Positions 19,295-28,336 of a stretch of DNA of 64,000 nt are shown here, in pieces. The stretch's first letter is position 1, and each line of letters starts with the position of its first letter. The notes beneath the pieces are model-generated. The model searched no databases. It saw only the letters and a list, made by a program, of their open reading frames with translations, and was not told where the DNA came from. The stretch comes from Segatella hominis. Its GTDB lineage: Bacteria; Bacteroidota; Bacteroidia; Bacteroidales; Bacteroidaceae. The stretch lies in assembly GCF_004535825.1 (NCBI RefSeq), contig NZ_SGVY01000001.1, positions 1 through 64,000 on the forward strand, written 5' to 3'. The position numbers and the translations under genes were made by a program.

Positions 19295-20317
19295 ATGTCA
19301 GCATTTGCATTTTATCGACTCCCCTATAAAGATCACTATACGTTGGTGATGCAGCATGATGATGATCCCGAAAAACTCAATTCCGTCAATGAACTGAATG
19401 GGAAACATGGTTTCGTCATCGCCCCTTTCATGCCTTCGGAAGAATGTCCTATTCTCCTGATGCGCCCCGATGTGGTCAAACACTTCCCTATCCAGGCAGT
19501 AACTACAGACAATAAAAAGATTCATTTTCCAGAATCTGTCAGCGAGAAAGAAGCATACCAGAAAGATTTCGAAGATTTCCATCAGCAACTGACCAAGGGA
19601 ATATTCGACAAAATCGTATTGGCTCGTTGCTCACACCAGAAATCACCTGAAGCAAAAGGACTGAAGGCTGAAGAACTCTTCAAGAAGGCCTGCCAGATGT
19701 ACCCACGCCTCTTTATCGCGCTCGTCTCCACGACCCAATCGGGCACATGGCTCATGGCTACGCCAGAAATACTGCTCAGTGGAAACGGATGCGAATTCAA
19801 GACCATGGCCCTGGCTGGAACACATACAGGAGAAGAAACAGTCTGGACGAAGAAGGAACAGGAAGAACAGCAGTATGTAACTGACTATATCGAGGATGTC
19901 ATCTCAGAATTTACGGATGAATACAGCAAGGAAGGTCCCTTCACCACAATGGCAGCCAACCTCTACCATCTTCGTACTGATTTTCTCTTCCGACTGGAAG
20001 ATACCGACTGCTTGGGCGATGTACTGGATGCACTCTTTCCTACCCCAGCGATCTGCGGTATTCCCAAGGAAGAAACCCGCCAATACATCCTGGATCATGA
20101 AAGTATCAACCGCAAATACTACAGCGGATTCGTGGGTCCCCTCATGCCTTCGGGAGAAACCCAACTCTATGTTTCACTCAGATGCATGAATATACACCAG
20201 GGTGGCAACTTCCAACTGTATGCAGGCGGAGGACTGCTTGCAGAAAGTGAAATGCAAAAAGAATGGGAAGAAACTGAGGCAAAATTAGGAACCATGAGAG
20301 CTGTTATCAGCAAGTAA
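19295..20317 (+). CDS. menF: isochorismate synthase (chorismate-binding enzyme)
   Basis: Converts chorismate to isochorismate, the first committed step to menaquinone. At 340 residues it is a short MenF/EntC form. The conserved core is seen in KIVLARCS, MALAGTHTGEE, ATPAICGIPKEETRQYI, RKYYSGFVGPL and YAGGGLLAESEMQKEWEET (magnesium-binding glutamates). The start ATG lies 7 nt after the thioesterase stop, with CAGGAGGA upstream, one of the few Shine-Dalgarno-like sites in the window. MenD begins 23 nt after its stop. Siderophore synthesis is a less likely role, since no ent genes are nearby. Confidence 0.92.
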   Translation: MSAFAFYRLPYKDHYTLVMQHDDDPEKLNSVNELNGKHGFVIAPFMPSEECPILLMRPDVVKHFPIQAVTTDNKKIHFPESVSEKEAYQKDFEDFHQQLTKGIFDKIVLARCSHQKSPEAKGLKAEELFKKACQMYPRLFIALVSTTQSGTWLMATPEILLSGNGCEFKTMALAGTHTGEETVWTKKEQEEQQYVTDYIEDVISEFTDEYSKEGPFTTMAANLYHLRTDFLFRLEDTDCLGDVLDALFPTPAICGIPKEETRQYILDHESINRKYYSGFVGPLMPSGETQLYVSLRCMNIHQGGNFQLYAGGGLLAESEMQKEWEETEAKLGTMRAVISK

Positions 20318-20340
20318 TCATACATAAAAAAAACAGATTC

Positions 20341-22179
20341 GTGTTTAGCAATATTGAGAATGTAAATATACTGACCAGTGTACTGAAAAGACATGGAGTC
20401 AGGAGAGTTGTGGTATGTCCGGGCAGTCGCAACGCACCACTGGTACATAACCTCAATGAGATAGACGGCATCACCTGTTATCCTGTAACGGATGAGAGAA
20501 GTGCAGGATTCGTAGCATTAGGAATGGCCTTGGGTGACCCTTCACCTTGTCCATCCCCAGTAGCGGTATGCGTCACTTCTGGTTCTGCATTACTCAACCT
20601 ATATCCAGCGGTAGCAGAAGCATACTATCAGAAACTGCCGGTTGTCTTTATCTCAGCAGACCGACCGGGTGCATGGATTGGGCAACAAGATGGGCAGACC
20701 CTTCCACAACCGGATGTATTCGGAACAATGGTCAACAAGAGCGTGAACCTGCCTATTATCACTCCTCGCATTCATAGCGAAGAAGGATGCCTGCCTGCAA
20801 ATGCCGAAGCTATCAACAGCATGCACGATGAACAAGCATGGCATTGCGAGCGATTGGTCAACGAAGCCCTTATCGACTGCAAACACCGCAAGATAGGACC
20901 GGTACACATCAATATTCCGATACCGGAACCCCTCTATGAGTTTACATGCCGTCAACTGCCACAAGCCCATAAAGTGGATTACATCCGTTCGGGAATGTGG
21001 AGCGGAGATTTCCACTATGGCGATCTGCTTGACTTTCTGGAAGCCAAAAAGCCGATGATAATCATCGGACAAGACTATCCTGCCTCCATACTCTATGGCA
21101 TCAAGAATATTCAGAACTGGGCAGTCATACTCTGTGAACCAACCGCTTTGGGACTCGACAGTAAGGACCCTGCTGACAGGAAATTTTCGACATCCCAACT
21201 GATGACTAACTTTGAAGAAGTACTCTATCAGATAGAAGTCAAAAAAGCAGAAGACCCGGATTTCGATGAAGAAGCCTACCTGCCAGACTTCATTCTCTAT
21301 ACAGGCGGCAACATCGTCAGCAAGCGACTCAAGCAGTTTCTGAGAAAAGCAGCCCAAAAGGCTCAGGTATGGCGAGTGAGCAAGGACGGAGACTATATCG
21401 ACACCTTCATGCGAACCGACCGGATTTTCCAGGCAAATGTGCATCAGCTGGCAGATGCCATGACCTCCTACGAGCAGAAATATCCAGATGAGGTGAATGA
21501 TTACCGGGACCTCTGGACGACAGCCTTACGACATGCCAAACGGCATGCCTACGATTATGAACCGGAATACAGCAGCATGGCTACCGTCAGGTATTTTGAA
21601 CAGGAATTTCATGCCAACTCCAAGAAGGACAGCAGAGAATGCCGCGTATTCTATGGCAACAGTATGGCTATACGCCTGGGTTGTATCTATGCGCATCAAT
21701 ACGTATTCTGCAATAGAGGCGTGAATGGTATCGAGGGAACACTCTCCGCAGCAGCAGGACTATCCATCTATCTCTCGGAATATCATCATCCAGATGCCAA
21801 AAAACAACAGAAGGTATTCTGCATCCTGGGCGATCTGAGTTTCTTCTACGACCAGAATGCCCTCTGGAACCAGAACCTCAACGGCAGTCTCCGCATCATC
21901 GTACTCAATAATGGCGGTGGCGCCATCTTCGGCAAGTTCAAAGGACTGAAGGAAAGTGCAGCCAGAGAAAACCTCGTGATGGCAGAACACCAGACTTCAG
22001 CTGTCAACATCTGTCAGGCAAACGATATCACCTATCTGGGAGCAGACAATATGAAAACGATGAAGTATGGTATTGACCAACTCATCCATTCTGACTCAGA
22101 GAGACCGATGCTTCTCGAAGTATTCACCGACATCGATGCAGACAACCGGGCACTGGAAGATTACTTCAAAAGTTTATAA
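20341..22179 (+). CDS. menD: 2-succinyl-5-enolpyruvyl-6-hydroxy-3-cyclohexene-1-carboxylate synthase (MenD)
   Basis: Thiamine-diphosphate enzyme joining isochorismate and 2-oxoglutarate. The 612 residues start at a GTG (20341); the translation MFSNIENVNILTSVLKRHGV matches the usual MenD N-terminus and no ATG fits. The N-terminal PYR domain has VVCPGSRNAPL and the glutamate in TDERSAGFVALG; the ThDP-binding region includes GNSMAIR, NRGVNGIEGTLS, LGDLSFFYDQNAL and NNGGGAIF. It is third in the men run. The GTG start may reduce its translation relative to neighbours. Confidence 0.95.
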   Translation: MFSNIENVNILTSVLKRHGVRRVVVCPGSRNAPLVHNLNEIDGITCYPVTDERSAGFVALGMALGDPSPCPSPVAVCVTSGSALLNLYPAVAEAYYQKLPVVFISADRPGAWIGQQDGQTLPQPDVFGTMVNKSVNLPIITPRIHSEEGCLPANAEAINSMHDEQAWHCERLVNEALIDCKHRKIGPVHINIPIPEPLYEFTCRQLPQAHKVDYIRSGMWSGDFHYGDLLDFLEAKKPMIIIGQDYPASILYGIKNIQNWAVILCEPTALGLDSKDPADRKFSTSQLMTNFEEVLYQIEVKKAEDPDFDEEAYLPDFILYTGGNIVSKRLKQFLRKAAQKAQVWRVSKDGDYIDTFMRTDRIFQANVHQLADAMTSYEQKYPDEVNDYRDLWTTALRHAKRHAYDYEPEYSSMATVRYFEQEFHANSKKDSRECRVFYGNSMAIRLGCIYAHQYVFCNRGVNGIEGTLSAAAGLSIYLSEYHHPDAKKQQKVFCILGDLSFFYDQNALWNQNLNGSLRIIVLNNGGGAIFGKFKGLKESAARENLVMAEHQTSAVNICQANDITYLGADNMKTMKYGIDQLIHSDSERPMLLEVFTDIDADNRALEDYFKSL

Positions 22180-22232
22180 AACGGGATACATTCAATCCCA
22201 TCCATGAGAATTAGAACAAACATTCATAACAT

Positions 22233-23054
22233 ATGAGAAATTGGAAAAAAATAGAAGGATTTGATTTCAAGGAAATCATCTTCGAAGAATACAATCACAT
22301 CGCAAAGATTACCATCAACCGTGAGCGTTACCGCAATGCTTTCACCCCACTCACCACCTGGGAAATGTCACAAGCCTTCAGCTATTGCCGTGAGTGTCAG
22401 GGCATCCGTGTCGTGATTCTGACAGGAGCAGGCGACAAGGCATTCTGTTCGGGAGGCGATATGCACGTGAAAGGCCGTGGTGGCTATGTGGGTTCCGATG
22501 GAGTACCACGTCTCAACGTACTCGACGTGCAGATGCAGATACGCCGCTTGCCCAAACCAGTCATCGCCATGGTAAACGGTTATGCCATCGGTGGCGGTCA
22601 TGTGCTCCATGTCATGTGCGACCTGACTATTGCATCAGAGAATGCCATCTTCGGACAGACTGGTCCAAAAGTAGGCAGTTTCGATGCCGGTTTCGGTGCT
22701 TCATACCTTGCCCGCATGGTAGGTCAGAAGAAGGCACGCGAAATCTGGTTCCTCTGCAAGCAATATACTGCCAAGGAAGCAGAAGAAATGGGCATGGTGA
22801 ACAAGGTAGTGCCTTTCGACCAACTGGAAGATACCTGTGTGGAATGGGCAGAAATCATGATGGAACGCTCTCCTCTCGCCCTCCGCATGATCAAGGCAGG
22901 TCTGAATGCAGAACTTGACGGACAGGCTGGTATTCAGGAACTGGCTGGAGATGCCACCATGCTTTATTACACGATGGATGAAGCTCAGGAAGGTGGTAAG
23001 GCATTCCTGGAGAAGCGCAAGCCAAACTTTGACGACTATCCGATGTTCCCATAA
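22233..23054 (+). CDS. menB: 1,4-dihydroxy-2-naphthoyl-CoA synthase (MenB)
   Basis: Crotonase-fold enzyme of 273 residues closing the naphthoquinone ring from o-succinylbenzoyl-CoA. MenB signatures are [16 protein letters not shown] (oxyanion hole and active-site loop), [29 protein letters not shown] and a conserved C-terminal [13 protein letters not shown]. It ends the men run seen here; menC, menE, menA and ubiE/menG are not in the window, so the pathway is split across the chromosome. The start follows a 53-nt spacer after menD. Confidence 0.96.
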   Translation: MRNWKKIEGFDFKEIIFEEYNHIAKITINRERYRNAFTPLTTWEMSQAFSYCRECQGIRVVILTGAGDKAFCSGGDMHVKGRGGYVGSDGVPRLNVLDVQMQIRRLPKPVIAMVNGYAIGGGHVLHVMCDLTIASENAIFGQTGPKVGSFDAGFGASYLARMVGQKKAREIWFLCKQYTAKEAEEMGMVNKVVPFDQLEDTCVEWAEIMMERSPLALRMIKAGLNAELDGQAGIQELAGDATMLYYTMDEAQEGGKAFLEKRKPNFDDYPMFP

Positions 23055-23173
23055 TTTCCTATCATTTCCCATCAAGGAAACATATATCCACAGAAATTTA
23101 CCTTTTTGGCTACAGATTCAGTCTTTTCGGCATTTTTTTCTATAAAAAAACTCATAATACCAAAATATTTTTC

Positions 23174-23181
23174 TAACTTTG
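23174..23181 (+). promoter_or_regulatory. -7 promoter element upstream of PCMD-domain gene
   Basis: TAACTTTG 34 nt upstream of the ATG at 23216; -33 element weak. Confidence 0.5.
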
Positions 23182-23215
23182 CAGCCGAAATACAAAAGTA
23201 ATAAAAGTTACAGTA

Positions 23216-24178
23216 ATGAAAATTAAAGGATTAATCTTAGCTATGGCACTCTGTTCAACCATAACAATGGGAGCACAGGGTGCGGGTAAATTTGTTCCAT
23301 TTAAGTATGGAAACATGGATCAATGGGTAACAAGAAGTATTAAGGAATCAGGAATTATTGGTGGCAACCAAAAGACGCTCTATGAAGTAGGTCCCAACAT
23401 GTCGCTCTCTGGCAACAACCCATATACCAACAAAGGCGGCTCTCCTTGGGGAACCTCCAATGTCCTGGCTCATGTATCCGGTATCTACAAGACCAACTGT
23501 TCTGTATATCGTGATACCCATGCCGGTCATGGCCATTGTGCCAAACTCGTCACCCATATCGAGAAGGTGAAGGTGCTCGGCCTTATCAACATCAAGGTAC
23601 TGGCAGCCGGTTCTCTCTTTCTGGGCGATGTACGTGAACCTATCACGGGTACCAAGGATGGTCCGAAGGCTATCAACTGGGGTATTCCTTTCACCGCCCG
23701 TCCAAAGGCTTTGAGATACGACTACAAGACTCACCTCAGCACCAGTCCTAACCGCATCAAGCAGACGGGGTTCAGCAGTGCCTCTACCGTAGCGGGGCAT
23801 GACTATGCCGTAACTCTTCTTTATCTTCAGAAACGTCATGAGGATGCCAGAGGCAATATTACCGCCAAGCGCGTAGGTACCGTAGTGGTGAAATATGGCA
23901 AGAGTACCAGTGGATGGGTGGAAAATGCCACTTACGAGATACATTATGGCGATATCCGCCACATGGCAGGATATAATGCATCTCTTATGGGACTTCGTAC
24001 TACCGACTATGCACGCAACAGCAAGGGCAAGAGCGTACCTGTAAAGGAAGTAGGATGGGCAGCTGCCAATGAAACTCCAACTCATCTCGTATTACAGTTC
24101 TCTTCCTCTCATGGCGGAGCATATATCGGAACTCCAGGAAACACATTCTGGATAGACAATGTGGGACTCGTTTATTAA
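23216..24178 (+). CDS. secreted PCMD-domain protein (putative carbohydrate-metabolism domain)
   Basis: Exported protein of 320 residues. A signal peptide covers about 1-22 (LILAMALCSTITMGAQGAG). The remainder resembles the PCMD beta-sandwich: a discrete LFLGDVREP and GIPFTARPKALRYDYKTHL, then TFWIDNVGLVY at the C-terminus. In Bacteroidota these domains occur in surface or periplasmic proteins and are thought to bind carbohydrate; no enzymatic residues are known. There is no lipobox. The next gene, a barrel protein, starts about 65 nt downstream. Confidence 0.75.
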   Translation: MKIKGLILAMALCSTITMGAQGAGKFVPFKYGNMDQWVTRSIKESGIIGGNQKTLYEVGPNMSLSGNNPYTNKGGSPWGTSNVLAHVSGIYKTNCSVYRDTHAGHGHCAKLVTHIEKVKVLGLINIKVLAAGSLFLGDVREPITGTKDGPKAINWGIPFTARPKALRYDYKTHLSTSPNRIKQTGFSSASTVAGHDYAVTLLYLQKRHEDARGNITAKRVGTVVVKYGKSTSGWVENATYEIHYGDIRHMAGYNASLMGLRTTDYARNSKGKSVPVKEVGWAAANETPTHLVLQFSSSHGGAYIGTPGNTFWIDNVGLVY

Positions 24179-24242
24179 TCGCGTCCCACACCTTATTATA
24201 TATATAAGAAGCAACAATATCTTATTTAGGAAAAATAGTATC

Positions 24243-25439
24243 ATGAAGCATCTACTCATGTGCCTCATCTGGCTTGCTTTGTCAGAACCTTCTTGTGCCA
24301 AAGCGCGAACTGATTATCTTCCAGTAGACAGCATCCATGTGATGACTGCCGAGGAGTCTGATACCCTCAACACTCCTGCGAAAAAGAAATCTCTCATAAC
24401 GAGATTTCTCGACTATTTCAATGATGCCAACAAAAACAAGAAGCATAAGAAATTCGACTTCAGCATCATCGGCGGTCCACACTACAGCACCGACACCAAA
24501 CTGGGGTTAGGACTTGTGGCTGCAGGACTCTATCGCACCAATCCCAACGATACGATTCTGCCTCCCTCCAACGTATCACTCTTCGGTGATGTGAGCACTG
24601 TAGGATTCTACATGTTGGGCATCAGGGGTACCCACATTTTTCCACAGGATAAATACCGTGCCGACTATACCGTCTATTTCTACTCCTTTCCCTGCGACTA
24701 CTGGGGCATGGGATACGACATGGGAAATGACGACAGTAACAAGAGTGAGATGAAGCGATGGCAAGCCCGCATCAAGGGTAGTTTTCTCTTCCACCTGGGA
24801 AGCAGCTTCTACATCGGTCCCATGGTGAGCTATGACTATGTGATAGGTAAAAACGTAGAACGACCAGAACTGCTCAACGGCATGGACAGGCATACCTGGA
24901 ATTTAGGTGCCGGTTTCTCTGCCGTCTATGATTCAAGAGATGTGCTCACCTATCCACATCAGGGCCTCTACATCAACCTGACCCAATGTTTCCGACCACG
25001 GTTCATGGGCAACGATTATGCTTTCAGTACCACCGAACTGCAAGTAGATGCCTACCAGAAAGTATGGAAAGGAGCTATCCTGGCAGAGGATTTCCGTACA
25101 ATGCTCAATTTCGGTAACCCGTCTTGGGGCATGATGGCTCTCTTGGGCAACAGCAACTCCATGCGCGGATACTACGAAGGACGATATAGGGACAAACATA
25201 AGATGGAGGCGCAGGTGGAACTTCGCCAACATATATGGAAGCGCAACAGTCTGACCGTCTGGGTAGGTGCCGGAACCGTATTCAGCAAGTTCAGCAACAT
25301 CCGTTCCCGACACATCCTGCCTAACTACGGATTGGGATACCGCTGGGAATTCAAGAAGAATGTAAATGTACGCCTTGACTACGGATTCGGAAAAGCAGGA
25401 CAATCAGGATTCCTGTTCAGTATCAACGAGGCATTTTAA
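24243..25439 (+). CDS. BamA/TamA-family (bacterial surface antigen D15-like) outer-membrane beta-barrel protein
   Basis: Start chosen at ATG 24243 because it opens a good signal peptide (MKHLLMCLIWLALSEPSCA); the frame extends to 24159 but that would overlap the previous gene. The mature part lacks recognisable POTRA domains and is mostly a C-terminal barrel: SIIGGPHYSTDTKLGLGLVAAGLYR, YDSRDVLTYPHQGLYINL and RGYYEGRYRDKHKMEAQVELRQ match the D15/Omp85 pattern, including an (V/L)RGY-type motif in loop 6. The 398 residues are too few for full BamA. Function may be protein or lipid handling at the outer membrane. It is 12 nt from the phosphoethanolamine transferase gene. Confidence 0.8.
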   Translation: MKHLLMCLIWLALSEPSCAKARTDYLPVDSIHVMTAEESDTLNTPAKKKSLITRFLDYFNDANKNKKHKKFDFSIIGGPHYSTDTKLGLGLVAAGLYRTNPNDTILPPSNVSLFGDVSTVGFYMLGIRGTHIFPQDKYRADYTVYFYSFPCDYWGMGYDMGNDDSNKSEMKRWQARIKGSFLFHLGSSFYIGPMVSYDYVIGKNVERPELLNGMDRHTWNLGAGFSAVYDSRDVLTYPHQGLYINLTQCFRPRFMGNDYAFSTTELQVDAYQKVWKGAILAEDFRTMLNFGNPSWGMMALLGNSNSMRGYYEGRYRDKHKMEAQVELRQHIWKRNSLTVWVGAGTVFSKFSNIRSRHILPNYGLGYRWEFKKNVNVRLDYGFGKAGQSGFLFSINEAF

Positions 25440-25450
25440 TCAAAAAAATA

Positions 25451-27181
25451 ATGAACTTTATCAATAAAGACAATTTCAATAAGCTACTCTATATCTATGC
25501 GACGTTGGCACTACTGTTGCCCAACATCGCTCTCTGTATCACGGAGCGCCTGTCACTCTGGGCGAGTGCCACCAATATCATACTGCCATTGGGCATCTAT
25601 ATGCTACTGATGTCACTCTGCAAGAAAACGGGCAAGATGATATGGATATGCTTCATCATGATCTTCTTTGCAGCATTCCAGCTGGTACTCCTCTACCTCT
25701 TCGGTAAAGGAGTGATAGCCGTGGATATGTTCCTCAACCTCGTGACCACCAATCCTGGTGAGGCTATGGAACTGCTCGACAATCTGGTACCAGCCGTGGC
25801 CGGAGTATTCATCGTATATCTACCGCTACTCATCTTAGGAATCATATCCATCAGAAGCAAACGGTGGGCTCCACTATCGAGCAACTGGCAGAGAGAAATG
25901 CATAAATGGGGAGCCTCAACAACGATAACAGGTCTGGTCTGCATGGGCTTTACATACTGGTTTTCAGATGATTACAAGTTACAGGATCAGCTTTACCCTG
26001 CCAATGTGTTCTACAATCTCGGCTTAGCCGTGCAGCGCAACAACGCCTCAGTAAATTATCAGGAAGCCTCCCAGAATTTCCGATTCAATGCCACTTCTAC
26101 CCATCCAGCCGATTCCAGTGAAGTATATGTGATGGTAGTGGGCGAAACAGCCAGAGCACACAATTTCAGTCTCTATGGTTACCAACGTGATACCAATCCA
26201 TTGCTCGGCAAGACAGCAGGACTCGTGGCATTCGACAAGGTGACAACCCAGTCGAATACAACCCACAAGAGCGTGCCGATGCTCCTTTCGGCAGCCTCAG
26301 CCAGCGACTTCGAGCGTCTGTTCCACGAAAAGGGAATCCTGGCAGCCTTCAGGGAAGCCGGTTTCCATACCGTTTTCCTGAGCAATCAACTCCCCAACCA
26401 TTCCTTCATCGACTTCCTGGGTGAACAGGCTGACGAATGGGCTTTCATCAAAACCGGAGACAGAAACGAGGCATTCGACAAGACGTATGGTCAAACATTC
26501 GACAAAATGTACGGACAGGGAAAACTGGCCAAGATGGACGAAAAAGGCAATGTCTATGATGCAGACCTGCTGCCAATTCTCGACCAGATACTGAGCAGAA
26601 AACATCAGAAACTCTTCATCGTGCTCCATACATACGGTTCACATTTCAACTATATGGAACGCTATCCGAGAAACATGGCGCATTTCCAGCCAGACAGCCA
26701 GAGTGATGCCAAAGCAGAAAACCGCCGCGACCTGTTGAACGCTTACGACAATACCATCCGCTATACCGACTACGTATTGCACAGCATCATCGAACGTCTG
26801 CAGAAGAAAGGCGGCATGAGTGCCATGCTCTATACAAGCGACCACGGAGAGAATATCTTCGATGACAACAGGAAACTCTTCCTACATGCCGCACCACGTG
26901 CTTCGCATTATGAACTGGACGTACCTTTCCTGATTTGGACATCAAGGAGTTATGAGCATCAGGAACCAGGAGTAGATGCGGCTCTCTCCCAGAATAAACA
27001 TAAGGAGATACAAAGCAGCCGTTCTGCCTTCCACACGATGCTACAGCTCGGCGGTATTGCCACCCGATACCGTATAGACAGATATTCCGTAGCAAATTCG
27101 GGCTATCATCCAGAGCCTCTGCTGTATCTCAACGACCATGATGAAGCAATTCCGCAAGCCGACTGTGGATTTGACAAATAA
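25451..27181 (+). CDS. phosphoethanolamine transferase (EptA-like, sulfatase fold)
   Basis: Inner-membrane enzyme of 576 residues that would transfer phosphoethanolamine from phosphatidylethanolamine to lipid A or a related glycan, lowering surface charge and affecting cationic peptide resistance. Five hydrophobic segments occupy about 1-170, followed by a periplasmic alkaline-phosphatase-like domain. The nucleophile is T233 in VVGETARAHNFSLYGY; metal ligands lie in TSDHGENIFDDN and the downstream HAAPRASHYELDVPFLIW. It follows the barrel gene by 12 nt, so an envelope operon is likely. The acceptor cannot be read from sequence. Confidence 0.88.
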   Translation: MNFINKDNFNKLLYIYATLALLLPNIALCITERLSLWASATNIILPLGIYMLLMSLCKKTGKMIWICFIMIFFAAFQLVLLYLFGKGVIAVDMFLNLVTTNPGEAMELLDNLVPAVAGVFIVYLPLLILGIISIRSKRWAPLSSNWQREMHKWGASTTITGLVCMGFTYWFSDDYKLQDQLYPANVFYNLGLAVQRNNASVNYQEASQNFRFNATSTHPADSSEVYVMVVGETARAHNFSLYGYQRDTNPLLGKTAGLVAFDKVTTQSNTTHKSVPMLLSAASASDFERLFHEKGILAAFREAGFHTVFLSNQLPNHSFIDFLGEQADEWAFIKTGDRNEAFDKTYGQTFDKMYGQGKLAKMDEKGNVYDADLLPILDQILSRKHQKLFIVLHTYGSHFNYMERYPRNMAHFQPDSQSDAKAENRRDLLNAYDNTIRYTDYVLHSIIERLQKKGGMSAMLYTSDHGENIFDDNRKLFLHAAPRASHYELDVPFLIWTSRSYEHQEPGVDAALSQNKHKEIQSSRSAFHTMLQLGGIATRYRIDRYSVANSGYHPEPLLYLNDHDEAIPQADCGFDK

Positions 27182-27287
27182 AAAACCAGATAAAAGAAAA
27201 CAAGAAAGATAAATGGCAAATAGAAAGAAGATTGATAGATAAAATGAAAAATAATTCATTTTTTATCTCTTTTACGAAAAAAAGTAG

Positions 27288-27351
27288 TATCTTTGCCCTT
27301 GAAAGTGTCATAAGGATACTTTCAAGGGCAAATGCATTCATATAGATGAAT
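27288..27351 (+). promoter_or_regulatory. promoter and paired palindromes upstream of the aldose-epimerase-like gene
   Basis: TATCTTTG at 27288-27295 is immediately followed by a perfect 12-bp inverted repeat (GCCCTTGAAAGT 27295-27306 / ACTTTCAAGGGC 27318-27329; 11-nt centre) spanning the expected transcription start. A second palindrome ATTCAT-ATAG-ATGAAT lies at 27336-27351. The first looks like an operator or a 5'-end hairpin. Confidence 0.65.
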
Positions 27352-27422
27352 CTAAAATATAAACAACAAAGAATTAAACAATAAAGTTTAAACATACATT
27401 AAAGACTAAAAAACAAAAGAAA

Positions 27423-28295
27423 ATGGAACAGATTAAAAACGATCAGCTTACATTGGAGATTTCATCTCTCGGCGCAGAACTTCAGAGTATCAAGGATGCC
27501 AATGGTAATGAATATCTTTGGGATGGTGACGAGAAGTACTGGAATCGCCACTCACCAATCCTCTTCCCTATCGTATGCGGTTTGTGGAAGGACACCTATC
27601 GCATTGACGGCAAGGAATATACACTCCCACGTCATGGCTTCGCCCGTGATACAGAGTTCAAGTTGGTTGGCAAAACTGCTGACCGTCTCACCTTCGCCCT
27701 CATCGATAATGAGGAGACCCTGAAGAATTATCCATATCATTTCAATCTTGCCATCTCTTACCGTCTGGAAGGCAACGAGATTCACGTTATCTGGCATGTA
27801 GAAAACACCGATGACAAGGAAATCATGTTCCAGATTGGCGGTCACCCTGCATTCCTGGTTCCAGGTTGCAAGAAGGGCGAGGAAATGAAGGCTACTCTGA
27901 AACTCGACAACGAAGCACCTGTTCGCCTGTATGGTAATGTGGGCGGCTGCATCGACCGTCAGGCTAAGGAGACCGTGGAAACTGAGAAGGGTATCTGGGA
28001 AGTAAACGAGGAGACCTTTGCAGAGGATGCGGTAATCTTCGACAAGAGCCAGGTAAAGCAGGTGAGCATTCTCAACGAACAGGGTGAACCTCACGTAACA
28101 TTAGAATTCAAGACTCCTGCCGTAGGTGTCTGGAACCCAACAGGCAAGCATGCTCCATTCGTCTGCATCGAACCATGGTATGGATTGAGCGACTGGGCAG
28201 AGTTTGACGGCGAATTTAAGGACAAATATCTGATGAACCGCCTCCAGCCAGGAGCAAGTTTCATGAGTGAGTATATTATTAGAATCGAAAAATAA
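27423..28295 (+). CDS. aldose 1-epimerase family protein (LacX/YeaD-like)
   Basis: Galactose-mutarotase-fold protein of 290 residues, cytoplasmic. Recognised by EISSLGAELQSIKDANGNEYLWDGD at the N-terminus, LPRHGFARD (catalytic-type histidine), IGGHPAFLVP (second histidine) and CIEPWYGLSDW near the end. The family interconverts sugar anomers or phosphorylated hexose forms; LacX-like members are not biochemically settled. It has a long leader of about 120 nt with two palindromes and its own promoter. The OPT transporter starts 42 nt after its stop. Confidence 0.88.
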   Translation: MEQIKNDQLTLEISSLGAELQSIKDANGNEYLWDGDEKYWNRHSPILFPIVCGLWKDTYRIDGKEYTLPRHGFARDTEFKLVGKTADRLTFALIDNEETLKNYPYHFNLAISYRLEGNEIHVIWHVENTDDKEIMFQIGGHPAFLVPGCKKGEEMKATLKLDNEAPVRLYGNVGGCIDRQAKETVETEKGIWEVNEETFAEDAVIFDKSQVKQVSILNEQGEPHVTLEFKTPAVGVWNPTGKHAPFVCIEPWYGLSDWAEFDGEFKDKYLMNRLQPGASFMSEYIIRIEK

Positions 28296-28336
28296 CATAC
28301 AACAACTTAATATTCAACATTAAACATTACAAAAAA

